64,000 nt of DNA from Streptomyces zaomyceticus (GTDB lineage: Bacteria; Actinomycetota; Actinomycetes; Streptomycetales; Streptomycetaceae), in contig NZ_BNBZ01000015.1 of NCBI RefSeq assembly GCF_014656215.1, positions 122,500-186,499 on the forward strand. The letters run 5' to 3'. This document shows, one piece after another, positions 41,983 through 50,674 of this stretch; positions within the stretch are counted from its first letter, which is position 1; each line of letters opens with the position of its first letter. The notes beneath the pieces are model-generated. The model searched no databases, was not told the DNA's origin, and was given only the letters and a program-made list of their open reading frames with translations. The translations under genes were made by a program, and so were the position numbers.

Positions 41983-42100
41983 TCATGTAACGAGGAGGAG
42001 GCTGTTGCATGACGAGTTTGCATATGGCCGAAACGAGGGGTGCCCTCCGGAGCCTGTCGCGGAGATCGCCCCCGTCGGATCGGGGCGGTCCCGGGTGTCC

Positions 42101-42565
42101 TCAGGCGCCCCGGACGTCCACCGGCATCCCCTTCGGCTCCTTGATCCGCTTCATGATGATCTGCGAGTTCACCTCGGTGACCCCGGTCAGGGTCGTCAGC
42201 CGCTCGATCCACAGCCGCTCGTACGCCGCGAGGTCGGCCACCGCGATCCGCAGCAGACAGCCGGGGCTCCCGAACAGCCGGTACGCCTCGATGACGTCCG
42301 GCACGTCCTGGAGCGCCTCCTCGAAGGCCTCGACCGTCTCCCGGTCGCGCCGCACCTCCACCGAGACGAGCACCTCGAAGCCCCGCCCCACCGCCTCCGG
42401 GTCGATGATCGCCCGGTAGCCCTGGATCACGCCGTCCTGCTCCAGCTGACGTACCCGGCGCAGACAGGGGGAGGGGCTCAGCCCCACCCGCTGGGCCAGC
42501 TCCTGGTTGCTGAGCCGGCCGTCGTTCTGAAGCTCGCGCACGATATGGAGATCGATTCGGTCCAT
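42101..42565 (-). CDS. Lrp/AsnC-family regulator
   Basis: A 154-residue feast/famine regulator. The helix-turn-helix is at residues 20-45 (RLSNQELAQRVGLSPSPCLR), followed by the RAM ligand domain (VSVEVRRDRETVEAFEEALQ). ATG 42565 starts the normal MDRIDLHIVRELQNDGRLS sequence. It is divergent from an asparaginase gene with 132 bp between. In E. coli AsnC controls asparagine genes, so regulation of asparaginase/aspartase by aspartate or asparagine is a fair guess. Confidence 0.9.
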   Translation of the reverse strand: MDRIDLHIVRELQNDGRLSNQELAQRVGLSPSPCLRRVRQLEQDGVIQGYRAIIDPEAVGRGFEVLVSVEVRRDRETVEAFEEALQDVPDVIEAYRLFGSPGCLLRIAVADLAAYERLWIERLTTLTGVTEVNSQIIMKRIKEPKGMPVDVRGA

Positions 42566-42697
42566 GGCGCAATTATCTACCACGCTGAAACATTCCTGCG
42601 GCTGATTTCGCAATCGCCTTGCGCACCTCCTGTCCTATCGTTGCGATGCCGGGAGATTTCGGTACGGAGTAAGCAAGACGGAGTAAGGGCGGCAGTC

Positions 42698-43813
42698 ATG
42701 AAGCGGACGAACGACGGGGGAGCGCGCCGGATCGTCGTCATCAGCACCGGCGGCACGATCGCCAGCCGCTGGCAGGGCACCGGCTACGCGGCCGACGCCT
42801 CCGGCAACGACGTCCTGGCCACCGCCCCCCTCCCCGAGGGCGTCACCGTCGAGGTCGTCGACCTCTTCAACGTCAACAGCTCCCGGATGACCGCGGCCCA
42901 CCAGCTCGCCCTCCTGCGGACCGTCCACGAGACCTTCGCCGACCCCGGCGTCGACGGCATCGTGATCACCCACGGCACCGACACCCTGGAGGAGACCGCC
43001 TTCCTCCTGGACCTCCACCACAGCGACTCCCGACCGGTCGTCCTCACCGGCGCCCAGCGCCCCTTCGGCACCGGCGACGGGGACGGCCCGGGGAACCTCT
43101 ACGACGCGCTCCAGGTCGCCTCCACCGTCAGCGACCTCGGCGTCCTCGTCGTCTTCGACGGCCGTGTCCACGCCGCCCGCGGCACGGTCAAGACCCAGAC
43201 CCTCGCCGCCGACGCCTTCTCCGACCCCTCGGCCGAGCGCCTGGGCCGCGTCGGGTTCTCCCGCGTCGACATCGAGCGGCAGCCGGAGCGCCCGACGCCG
43301 CTGCCGCTGCCCGCCGCCGCGTACAAGGCCGCCCCCGGCAACACCGGCCCCGGCGCCTTCCCTCTGCCCCGCGTCTCCGTCGTCACGCATCACTCCGACG
43401 GCGACCCCTTCCTCCTGAACGCGGCGGTCGCGGCCGGCGCCCGGGGCATCGTCCTCGTGGCGACCGGCGCCGGCAACGCCACCCCCGAGATCGCCGCCGC
43501 CGTGGCCGACGCGGTCGCCCAGGGCGTCCTCGTCGCCGTCACCACCCGCGTTCCCGCGGGGCCGCTCGCCGAGATCTACACCGGTGGCGGTGCCGTCGAC
43601 CTCGTCGCCGCCGGGGCCCTGCTCACCGGCACGCTCCGTGCCGCGCAGGCGCGGATCGCGGTCCTGGCGACGCTCCTCGCCGAGGGCGGCTCCGGCGACC
43701 CCGCCCGGAGTACGGCCCTGCTGCGCCGCCTCCTCGACGGCCCGGTCCGCGCGGAACCGGCCCTGGCCACCGGCGGCTCCCGCTCGGCCTCGGCGGTCGC
43801 CGCCCGCGCCTGA
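42698..43813 (+). CDS. L-asparaginase, type I/II bacterial family
   Basis: A 371-residue asparaginase that hydrolyses asparagine to aspartate and ammonia. The first catalytic Thr is in VVISTGGTIASRW, and the second Thr-Asp-Lys group is in ITHGTDTLEETAFLLDL. VLTGAQRPF is also typical. There is no signal peptide, so it is cytoplasmic. AAGGG lies before ATG 42698, and ACGGAGTAAG occurs twice in tandem just before it. It is followed, 372 bp on, by aspartase, giving Asn to Asp to fumarate. Confidence 0.92.
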   Translation: MKRTNDGGARRIVVISTGGTIASRWQGTGYAADASGNDVLATAPLPEGVTVEVVDLFNVNSSRMTAAHQLALLRTVHETFADPGVDGIVITHGTDTLEETAFLLDLHHSDSRPVVLTGAQRPFGTGDGDGPGNLYDALQVASTVSDLGVLVVFDGRVHAARGTVKTQTLAADAFSDPSAERLGRVGFSRVDIERQPERPTPLPLPAAAYKAAPGNTGPGAFPLPRVSVVTHHSDGDPFLLNAAVAAGARGIVLVATGAGNATPEIAAAVADAVAQGVLVAVTTRVPAGPLAEIYTGGGAVDLVAAGALLTGTLRAAQARIAVLATLLAEGGSGDPARSTALLRRLLDGPVRAEPALATGGSRSASAVAARA

Positions 43814-43829
43814 CCGCGCACCCGAAACC

Positions 43830-43870
43830 CCGGCTCGCGGGTGGCGCCCCCCAGCCCGCCCGCGAGCCGG
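43830..43870 (+). terminator. Terminator after the asparaginase gene
   Basis: CCGGCTCGCGGG (43830-43841) and CCCGCGAGCCGG (43859-43870) are exact inverse complements with a 17-nt loop, 17 nt after the stop. The rest of the gap to 44185 is GC-rich with no supported gene; AAGGA near its end is the ribosome site of aspartase. Confidence 0.72.
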
Positions 43871-44185
43871 CGCCAACTCCTCGGCGCCCGCCGGAGCCCG
43901 CGCCGCGGGTCACCGCGCTCTCCGTAGGGCCTGTACGGCCCCGTACCGGCCCGGAGCCCGCCGCCGTCCTCCCGACGCGCGGTGCACGGGCTCGTACGGC
44001 TCCGGGCCCGGCCGTCGCCCCCTCGCCGCGCGCCGATACCCGCGCCCGCGGGCGTTCTGCCCTCACCACCCCCGGCGCGCTGTCGCCGGACCCCAGCCCT
44101 TCGTGTCGCGACGAGGACGCAACGCGCCCTCCGGCGCGCCGTCCAACCTGCCCGCCCCTCCCCTCCCTCCCCAAGGACGACATCC

Positions 44186-45619
44186 ATGGTTCCCGCACCG
44201 GCCCCGCACCCCCTTCCCGTCCGTCGCGAGCACGATCTGCTGGGTGACCGGGACGTGCCCGCCGACGCCTACTGGGGTGTCCACACCCTGCGCGCCACCG
44301 AGAACTTCACCGTCACCGGCACCCCGATCTCCGTCTACCCGCTGCTGATCGACGCGCTCGCCGCCGTCAAGGAGGCCGCCGCCCGCGCCAACGAGGAGCT
44401 GGGTCTGCTCCCCGCCGACAAGGCCGCCGCCATCGCCGGTGCCTGCCGGGAGATCCGTGCGGGGGAGCTCCACGAGCAGTTCGTCGTCGACGTCGTCCAG
44501 GGCGGCGCCGGTACCTCCACCAACATGAACGCCAACGAGGTCGTCGCCAACCGCGCCCTGGAACTCCTCGGCCACGCCAAGGGCGACTACGACCGGCTCC
44601 ACCCCAACGAGGACGTCAACCTCGGTCAGTCCACCAACGACGTCTACCCGACCGCCATCCGCATCGCGGCGATCGGCGCGGCCCGTGAACTCCTGCTCGC
44701 GATGGCCGTGCTCCAGGACGCCTTCGCCGCCAAGGCCCTGGAGTTCCGCGAGGTCGTGAAGATGGGCCGGACCCAGCTCCAGGACGCGGTTCCCATGACG
44801 CTGGGCCAGGAGTTCTCCACGTACGCCGTGATGCTGGAGGAGGACCGCAGCCGGCTCGCCGAGGCCGTCGAGCTCATCCACGAGATCAACCTCGGGGCCA
44901 CCGCCATCGGCACCGGTCTCAACGCGGCCCCGGGCTACGCCGAGACCGCCCGCCGCAACCTGGCCGAGCTGACCGGCCTGCCGCTGGTGACCTCCGTCAA
45001 CCTGATCGAGGCCACCCAGGACTGCGGTGCCTTCGTGCAGCTGTCCGGAGTCCTCAAGCGCATCGCGGTCAAGCTCTCCAAGACCTGCAACGACCTCCGA
45101 CTGCTCTCCTCGGGGCCGCGCGCCGGGCTCAACGAGATCAACCTGCCGCCGGTCCAGGCCGGTTCGAGCATCATGCCCGGCAAGGTCAACCCGGTGATCC
45201 CCGAGGTCGTCAACCAGGTCGCCTTCGAGGTGATCGGCAACGACATCACCATCACCATGGCCGCCGAGGCGGGTCAGCTCCAGCTCAACGCCTTCGAGCC
45301 GGTCATCTTCCACGCCCTGTCGAAGAGTCTGCTCTCGCTGCGCGCCGCCTGTCTGACCCTCGCCGAGCGGTGCGTCAGCGGCATCACGGCCAACACCGAG
45401 GCCCTCCGGGCGGCCGTGGAGAACTCCATCGGCCTCGCCACCGCGCTCAACCCCCACCTCGGCTACACGGCCGCCACGGCCATCGCGCAGGAGGCGCTCG
45501 CCACCGGGCGCGGAGTCGTCGAACTCACCCTGGAGAAGGGGCTGCTGCCCGCCGAGCGGCTTGCCGAGCTGCTCACCCCCGAGCGTCTCACCGGCGCCCC
45601 GGGACCCGCGCTCGCCTGA
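44186..45619 (+). CDS. aspA: Aspartate ammonia-lyase
   Basis: A 477-residue member of the aspartase/fumarase superfamily that deaminates aspartate to fumarate. It opens with HDLLGDRDVPADAYWGVHTL, which is the aspartase start. GAGTSTNMNANEVVANRALE, the SS-loop signature GSSIMPGKVNPV and NLGQSTNDVYPTA are present. Fumarase C differs in the N-terminus, so aspartase is favoured. AAGGA precedes ATG 44186. The neighbouring asparaginase supplies its substrate. Confidence 0.92.
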   Translation: MVPAPAPHPLPVRREHDLLGDRDVPADAYWGVHTLRATENFTVTGTPISVYPLLIDALAAVKEAAARANEELGLLPADKAAAIAGACREIRAGELHEQFVVDVVQGGAGTSTNMNANEVVANRALELLGHAKGDYDRLHPNEDVNLGQSTNDVYPTAIRIAAIGAARELLLAMAVLQDAFAAKALEFREVVKMGRTQLQDAVPMTLGQEFSTYAVMLEEDRSRLAEAVELIHEINLGATAIGTGLNAAPGYAETARRNLAELTGLPLVTSVNLIEATQDCGAFVQLSGVLKRIAVKLSKTCNDLRLLSSGPRAGLNEINLPPVQAGSSIMPGKVNPVIPEVVNQVAFEVIGNDITITMAAEAGQLQLNAFEPVIFHALSKSLLSLRAACLTLAERCVSGITANTEALRAAVENSIGLATALNPHLGYTAATAIAQEALATGRGVVELTLEKGLLPAERLAELLTPERLTGAPGPALA

Positions 45620-45681
45620 CCGGCCGCGGGGGGCATCCCTTCGAGAAGGGGAGTCGCACGGAAGTTACCCGTCGGTTTCTC

Positions 45682-45716
45682 GTGACTTCCCCGATGCCCG
45701 ACAGTAGAACATGTTC
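45682..45716 (+). promoter_or_regulatory. Promoter with overlapping KstR-like operator
   Basis: GTGACT (45682-45687), 17 bp and TAGAAC (45705-45710) make a plausible promoter for the cholesterol oxidase gene. The -10 overlaps GAACATGTTC (45707-45716), a perfect palindrome. TAGAACATGTTCCC fits the KstR consensus TnnAACnnGTTnnA except the last base. A repressor there would block transcription until a steroid ligand releases it. Confidence 0.55.
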
Positions 45717-45744
45717 CCATTCGCTCACGAGTGAGGAACGTCAC

Positions 45745-47388
45745 ATGAGTGAACACCCCCTGCCCGCAAAGGGAATCGGCGGCGTGAGCCGCCGCCGATT
45801 CCTCGCGGGAACAGGTTCTGTTCTGGGCGCCGCGGCCCTCGTCGGTCACGCCGCCCCGGCCCATGCCCAACCCCGCCTCGCCGACACCCCCATCCCCACC
45901 GGCTCCCACGTCCCCGCCCTCGTCATCGGCACCGGATACGGCGGCTCCGTCGCCGCCCTCCGTCTCGCCCGCGCCGGCGTCGACGTCCACATGGTCGAGA
46001 TGGGCATGGCCTGGGACACCCCGGGACCCGACGGGAAGATCTTCGCCAACACCACCCGACCCGACTACCGCTCCTTCTGGCTGCGGACCCGTACCAAGCA
46101 GCCGCTGAGCAACTTCCTCGGCTTCCCCCTCGACAAGGACATCCCCCGGCACACCGGCATCCTCGACGCCGAGGACTTCGCCGGCATCACCGTCTACCAG
46201 GGCCGTGGCGTCGGCGGCGGCTCCCTCGTCAACGGCGGTATGGCCGTCACCCCGCGCCGGGAGAACTTCGCCGCCATCCTCCCCACCGTCGACGCGGCGG
46301 AGATGTACTCCACGTACTACCCGCGCGCCAACGCCGGACTCGGCGTCACCGCCGTGGACCAGGCCTGGTGGGAGAGCACCTCCTGCTACCAGTACGCCCG
46401 CGTCGGCCGCAAGCACGCCCAGCGCTCCGGCTTCCCCTTCGTGTTCGTCCCGAACGTCTACGACTGGGACTACATGAAGCAGGAGGCCGCCGGGGCCGTC
46501 CCGAAGTCGGCCCTGGACGGCGAGGTCATCTACGGCAACAACGCCGGCAAGAAGACCCTCCAGAAGACCTATCTGGCCCAGGCCGCGGCCACCGGCCGCG
46601 TCACCGTATCGGCGCTGCACAAGGTCACCTCCGTCACCCCCGCGGCGGGCGGCGGCTACACGGTCGCCATCGACCAGATCGACACGACCGGCGCCACCCT
46701 CGCGAGCAAGACCGTCACCGCCGACAAGGTCTTCTTCGCCGCCGGAAGCATCGGGACGAGCAAGCTCCTCACCCGCCTCAAGGCCACCGGCGCGCTCCCC
46801 GCCCTCAACGGCGAGATCGGCAAGGGCTGGGGCGACAACGGCAACGTCATGTGCGGCCGCGCCAACCACATGTGGGACCCGACCGGCAAGCTCCAGTCGG
46901 CGATGCCCACCGCGGGCATCGACAACTGGGACGCGGGCGGCGCCTTCGCCGAGGTCGCCCCGCTGCCCACCGGCATCGAGACCTACGCCTCCTTCTACCT
47001 GTCCATCACCAAGACCCCCCACCGGGCCGAGTTCACCTGGAACCCGGCCACCGGCAAGGTCGACCTGAGCTGGGACAGGGCCTGGAAGCAGACCTCGATC
47101 GACGCGGCGAAGACCATCTTCGACAAGATCAACTCCAAGGAGGGCACGATCTACCGCACCGACCTCTTCGGCGCGTACAAGATCTGGGGCGACCACCTCA
47201 CGTACCACCCGCTGGGCGGCGCGGTCCTGGGCAGGGCGACCGACAACCACGGCCGCCTCCACGGCTACTCCGGGCTGTACGTCATCGACGGGTCCCTGAT
47301 CCCCGGCAACGCCAGCGTCAACCCGTTCGTCACCATCACGGCCCTCGCCGAACGCAACATCGAACGCATCGTGGCCGAGGACTTCTGA
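45745..47388 (+). CDS. Cholesterol oxidase (FAD-dependent, Tat-secreted)
   Basis: A 547-residue class I cholesterol oxidase, which oxidises the 3-beta-hydroxyl and isomerises the product to cholest-4-en-3-one. A Tat signal SRRRFLAGTGSVLG is followed by the mature start APAHAQ. The FAD-binding Rossmann motif is VIGTGYGGSVAALRLARAGV. The catalytic His lies in HLTYHPLGGAVLG and the conserved Asn in GNASVNPFVTITALAERN. GAGGAAC precedes ATG 45745. The gene is monocistronic, with a promoter-operator upstream and a terminator downstream. Confidence 0.93.
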   Translation: MSEHPLPAKGIGGVSRRRFLAGTGSVLGAAALVGHAAPAHAQPRLADTPIPTGSHVPALVIGTGYGGSVAALRLARAGVDVHMVEMGMAWDTPGPDGKIFANTTRPDYRSFWLRTRTKQPLSNFLGFPLDKDIPRHTGILDAEDFAGITVYQGRGVGGGSLVNGGMAVTPRRENFAAILPTVDAAEMYSTYYPRANAGLGVTAVDQAWWESTSCYQYARVGRKHAQRSGFPFVFVPNVYDWDYMKQEAAGAVPKSALDGEVIYGNNAGKKTLQKTYLAQAAATGRVTVSALHKVTSVTPAAGGGYTVAIDQIDTTGATLASKTVTADKVFFAAGSIGTSKLLTRLKATGALPALNGEIGKGWGDNGNVMCGRANHMWDPTGKLQSAMPTAGIDNWDAGGAFAEVAPLPTGIETYASFYLSITKTPHRAEFTWNPATGKVDLSWDRAWKQTSIDAAKTIFDKINSKEGTIYRTDLFGAYKIWGDHLTYHPLGGAVLGRATDNHGRLHGYSGLYVIDGSLIPGNASVNPFVTITALAERNIERIVAEDF

Positions 47389-47412
47389 CCGGGAGCGCGC
47401 ACCCGTACGGAG

Positions 47413-47444
47413 AAGGGCCGGCCGGTCTTCACCGGCCGGCCCTT
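47413..47444. terminator. Bidirectional terminator
   Basis: AAGGGCCGGCCGGT (47413-47426), loop CTTC and ACCGGCCGGCCCTT (47431-47444) form a perfect 14-bp stem between the convergent cholesterol oxidase and CMD genes. Confidence 0.85.
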
Positions 47445-47457
47445 TCCCCTCCCGCGT

Positions 47458-47946
47458 TCAGTGCGTCGGCAGCACGCAGACGGTGTCGAGCCCGAGCACC
47501 CGGTTGAGCCGCCCGAAGGCCAGCCACGACCCCAGACTCATCGTCAGTTCGACGATCTCCGCCTGGCTGTACCGGGCCGTCATCCGGTCCCAGAACTCCT
47601 CGTCCAGACCGTGGTGGTCCAGCGCGTACCGCTCCGCGTACTCCGCCGCGAGCCGTGTCCGCTCGTCGAAGGACTCCGAGACCTCCGTCTCCCGCCACGC
47701 CGAGACGACCTCGTCGAAGCTCTCCTCGACCTTCACCCCGTCCCGGTCGGTACGCCAGTCCAGACAGAAGCCGCAGCCGTTGATCTGCGCGATCCGCAGC
47801 CGCGCCGCCTCGAACTCGCGCAGCCCCAGCGTCGTATGGGCGTACACCGACAGCGAGAAGTTCGCGGCCGCCGTCCCGATCTCCGGGACCATGTCGCCCC
47901 ACACGTACCCGATCGGCTCCTGGCCCTCGGGAATGTCGATGATCAC
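47458..47946 (-). CDS. Carboxymuconolactone decarboxylase-family protein
   Basis: A 162-residue AhpD/CMD-like protein. The redox pair is seen in AQINGCGFCLDWRTD (CxxC), followed after a loop by the helical SQAEIVELTMSLGSWLAFGR. Such proteins act as alkylhydroperoxidase-like disulfide reductases or as decarboxylases. The GTG at 47946 has AAGGAG 6 nt before it, inside the preceding gene, and overlaps that gene's stop by 4 bp (GTGA). The two therefore form a coupled operon. Confidence 0.87.
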   Translation of the reverse strand: MIIDIPEGQEPIGYVWGDMVPEIGTAAANFSLSVYAHTTLGLREFEAARLRIAQINGCGFCLDWRTDRDGVKVEESFDEVVSAWRETEVSESFDERTRLAAEYAERYALDHHGLDEEFWDRMTARYSQAEIVELTMSLGSWLAFGRLNRVLGLDTVCVLPTH

Positions 47947-49022
47947 CGTGGTCTCCTTCCCAGCTTCCCGACCGCCGGCCGCAACGGCACGTCCAGCGCG
48001 TCGTACAGTCCCGGCTCCGCCGCCGCCAGCCAGTCGATCGCCCCGACCAGCCGGCCCACCGCCGTCGCGTTCCCGCCCGCCGACCGGTTCTCGCCCTCGG
48101 CCGTCGCCGCGACCGTCACCTCGATCCGGGGGCTGCCCTCGACGATCACCCGGTGCGCCCCCGCCCCGTCCGGCGGCACCGGCCAGTCCGGCGCGCAGGA
48201 GGGATGGATACGGGTCACGTGCTCGATCACGATGCGGGGCTCGCCGCCGACGATCCCCTGCACCTCGAAGCGGATCGCACCCTGTGTGCCCGCCTCGAAC
48301 ACACCCATCGTCCGCGTCTTCACGGTGGACTCCAGCGGGCGCCGGTCCACCGTCTCGCGGATCTCGTCGAGCTCGGCGCCGAGCGCGCGGGCCATCAGGC
48401 GTATCTGCCCGCCCCACACCATCGTCGGGACCGTCGGCAGCAGCATCGGCGGCTCGTAGTCGAGGGGCCGGCCCATCCCGATCAGGTCCCGGACCGACTC
48501 CTCCTGCTCGTACGTCGAGTAGTCGAAGATCTCCTGGCAGCGGATCGCGTCCACCGTGCTGCCGAGCCCGCTCATGAGGAGCGGGAGGATGTCGTTGCCC
48601 CAGCCCGGGTCCACCCCCGACGCGAAGAGCGAACCGCCGCCCTCGGTGATCGCGGCGAGCACCGGGTCCCGGAACTCGGGCGGTGCGTTGCGCTGGTCGT
48701 AGAGCGGATAGAGCGCCGGCGTGACCACCACCGCACCCGCCCGCACCGCCCGTGCCACGTCCTCGAGCGCCCCGTCGGGCCGGGTGTCGCCGGTGGCGGC
48801 GTACACCACCGCCCCCGGCCGCCCTTCGAGCACCGCGGCGACGTCGTCGACGGCCACCACCCCGAGGTCGTGGCCGAGCCCCGCGAGCCGGCCCGCGTCC
48901 CGTCCGACCTTCGCCGGATCGGAGACCAGCACGGCCGCGAGTTCGAGCCCTGGATGGGCGTCCACGGCGCGGATCGCCGCGCGCCCGACATTTCCGGTAC
49001 CCCACACCACCGTCCGAATCAT
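47943..49022 (-). CDS. Dihydrodipicolinate-reductase-like NAD(P)-dependent dehydrogenase
   Basis: A 359-residue Rossmann-fold protein. It starts MIRTVVWGTGNVGRAAIRAV, the dinucleotide motif, then LAAVLVSDPAKVGRDAG. The family includes 2,4-diaminopentanoate dehydrogenase and several actinobacterial dehydrogenases linked to lipid or steroid breakdown, so its substrate is open. It has no ribosome site; a TACCCT hexamer lies 6 nt before the ATG, suggesting a leaderless transcript. A 19-bp palindrome lies about 50-70 bp upstream. It is coupled to the CMD gene. Confidence 0.83.
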   Translation of the reverse strand: MIRTVVWGTGNVGRAAIRAVDAHPGLELAAVLVSDPAKVGRDAGRLAGLGHDLGVVAVDDVAAVLEGRPGAVVYAATGDTRPDGALEDVARAVRAGAVVVTPALYPLYDQRNAPPEFRDPVLAAITEGGGSLFASGVDPGWGNDILPLLMSGLGSTVDAIRCQEIFDYSTYEQEESVRDLIGMGRPLDYEPPMLLPTVPTMVWGGQIRLMARALGAELDEIRETVDRRPLESTVKTRTMGVFEAGTQGAIRFEVQGIVGGEPRIVIEHVTRIHPSCAPDWPVPPDGAGAHRVIVEGSPRIEVTVAATAEGENRSAGGNATAVGRLVGAIDWLAAAEPGLYDALDVPLRPAVGKLGRRPR

Positions 49023-49073
49023 GCGCGGAGGGTAGCGCCGGGCTCCGAAGGTTCCCAGACCCGCGACGCAATG

Positions 49074-49092
49074 ATCTGACGAATCGTCAGAT
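49074..49092. promoter_or_regulatory. 19-bp palindromic operator
   Basis: ATCTGACGA (49074-49082) and TCGTCAGAT (49084-49092) are exact inverse complements around one base. Position upstream of the dehydrogenase/CMD operon and the 19-bp length fit a TetR-family operator. No TetR gene is adjacent, so the regulator would be encoded elsewhere. Confidence 0.62.
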
Positions 49093-49113
49093 TGCTGGAG
49101 GGGTCCGGGCGCG

Positions 49114-49554
49114 TCAGGCCAGCCGCAGCGTCACGAACGGCACCGTGTCGCCCGGCAGGACGTACCGCTCCACCTCCACGAAGCCGCGGGTCAGCGCGAA
49201 CCGCAGCCCGGCCTCGTTCGAGGCCAGCACCACCGTCTCCACGCCCTCGTCGCTCAGCGTCCGCGCGTGCGCGAGCCCCCGCTCGTACAGCGCCGTTCCG
49301 ACACCACGCCCCCGGAACTCCGGCAGCGTCCGCGCGATGACCGTGGCCGACGGCGTCTCCCCGTCCGGCGGGCGGACCGTCGAACAGCCCACCGCCACCG
49401 GGCCCAGGTACGCGACGTCCAGCCGGTTCCGGCCCGCGCGCTCCCGGACCTCCTCGGGGGAGAGGACCGCCGTGGGGATGATCGTGTTGTGGACGGACCG
49501 CCAGTCGGCGAGCTGTGCCTCGCTCCGGGCCGATTCGATACGAAGATCGTTCAT
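49114..49554 (-). CDS. GNAT-family N-acetyltransferase
   Basis: A 146-residue acetyltransferase. The acetyl-CoA loop is LPEFRGRGVGTALYERGLAH (motif A), preceded by beta strands with VAVGCSTVRPPDG and followed by VETVVLASNEAGLRFALTRG. The substrate is unknown. ATG 49554 has no clear ribosome site. It lies upstream of the dehydrogenase operon, separated by the palindrome, and is divergent from the lipoprotein at 49717. Confidence 0.83.
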   Translation of the reverse strand: MNDLRIESARSEAQLADWRSVHNTIIPTAVLSPEEVRERAGRNRLDVAYLGPVAVGCSTVRPPDGETPSATVIARTLPEFRGRGVGTALYERGLAHARTLSDEGVETVVLASNEAGLRFALTRGFVEVERYVLPGDTVPFVTLRLA

Positions 49555-49716
49555 TCGTGCAGGAAACCGCCCCGCGCCGGGACGGTCAACCGCTTTCGGG
49601 GACCCGGCGACCACCGGCGGACGCGGCCGTACGGGTGAGGCCGCCGCCACCACGGCAGCGCCGCCCGCCGAACGGGTACCCATCGCACCATTGCCCCCGG
49701 CCAGGAGGATCCGTCC

Positions 49717-50553
49717 ATGTCCGTCCACAAGGGCGCCCCCGCGCTGCTGAGCGCCGGCACACTGTGCGCGGCCCTGCTGCTCACCGGTTGCGCGAGCACC
49801 GCGCCACCCGCCCCCGCCGCCCCCGCGGGGGCGACCGCCGCGGCGCCGCCCGCGGCCGGTGACTCCCGCCCCGAGGGCTTCCCACCCGGAGCGGCCGCCG
49901 GGGCGGGCGGCCCCGGTCGGGCGGCGAACAGCCTCGCCTCCGCCCCCGCTCCCGCGCCCGCCCCCCGGATCCCCGGCATCGGCCCCACGACCCACTCCTT
50001 CGTCCCCGACGGCACCACCCAGGCCTTCGTCGTGACCGGCGACACCGGCGACGACAACACCTCCACCGCGACGCTCTACGAGCGGAACGCCGCCGGCCGC
50101 TGGACCGCGGCCGCCGGACCCTGGCCCACGCACAACGCCCTCCGGGGCTGGACCGCCGACCACGTCGCCGGCGACCTGCGCACCCCGATCGGGGTCTTCC
50201 GGCTCGGCGACGCGGGCGGCCGGCTGCCCGACCCCGGCGCCCGCCTCCCGTACGACCAGGACGACCAGTTCGCCATCAGCGGCACCGGCTTCGCCGGCGA
50301 ACCCCTCGAAGGCTCCTTCGACCATGTGATCGCCATCGACTACAACCGCGTGCCCGGCCGCACGCCGCTCGACAAGGAACGCCCCTACGGCGCCGAGAAG
50401 GGCGGCGGCGTCTGGATCCACGTCGACCACGGCGGTCCCACCCAGGCCTGCGTCACACTGCGGCGCGGCGCGCTGCGCGAACTGCTGCGCGCGCTCGACC
50501 CGGCCAGGGAACCGGTCGTGGTCATGGGCCCGACGGCCGAACTCGCGCGCTGA
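49717..50553 (+). CDS. L,D-transpeptidase-like (YkuD-type) lipoprotein
   Basis: A 278-residue lipoprotein. The signal ends at the lipobox LLTGC (Cys25). A Pro/Ala-rich linker of about 60 residues leads to a catalytic domain with FDHVIAIDYNR and the late HVDHGGPTQACVTLRRG, which resembles the YkuD His-x-Cys active site of L,D-transpeptidases that cross-link peptidoglycan or attach proteins. TRTPIGVF-like substrate-loop text (GDLRTPIGVFRLGD) is also typical. AGGAGG precedes ATG 49717. A terminator follows. Confidence 0.82.
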   Translation: MSVHKGAPALLSAGTLCAALLLTGCASTAPPAPAAPAGATAAAPPAAGDSRPEGFPPGAAAGAGGPGRAANSLASAPAPAPAPRIPGIGPTTHSFVPDGTTQAFVVTGDTGDDNTSTATLYERNAAGRWTAAAGPWPTHNALRGWTADHVAGDLRTPIGVFRLGDAGGRLPDPGARLPYDQDDQFAISGTGFAGEPLEGSFDHVIAIDYNRVPGRTPLDKERPYGAEKGGGVWIHVDHGGPTQACVTLRRGALRELLRALDPAREPVVVMGPTAELAR

Positions 50554-50558
50554 ACCAC

Positions 50559-50585
50559 GGCCGGGCGCCTCATCGGCGCCCGGCC
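50559..50585 (+). terminator. Terminator after the YkuD-type gene
   Basis: GGCCGGGCGCC (50559-50569) and GGCGCCCGGCC (50575-50585) pair over a 5-nt loop, 5 nt after the stop codon. The convergent NADH dehydrogenase ends further on at 50675. Confidence 0.8.
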
Positions 50586-50674
50586 CCGTGGTGGTGGCAG
50601 CGGCCTCCTGCCGTCGTTTCCTCTGCCGTCGCGCCCCCGCCGTCGCCTGCTCCGCCCTCGGCCTCCCCGGGCCG

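Noticed and set aside
42009..42419. Plus-strand frame antisense to the lrp-type gene, preceded by GAGGAGGAGG
   Set aside because: The ribosome-like run is good, but the product is Ser/Arg-rich, it is entirely antisense to a clear Lrp gene for most of its length, and no domain is recognisable.
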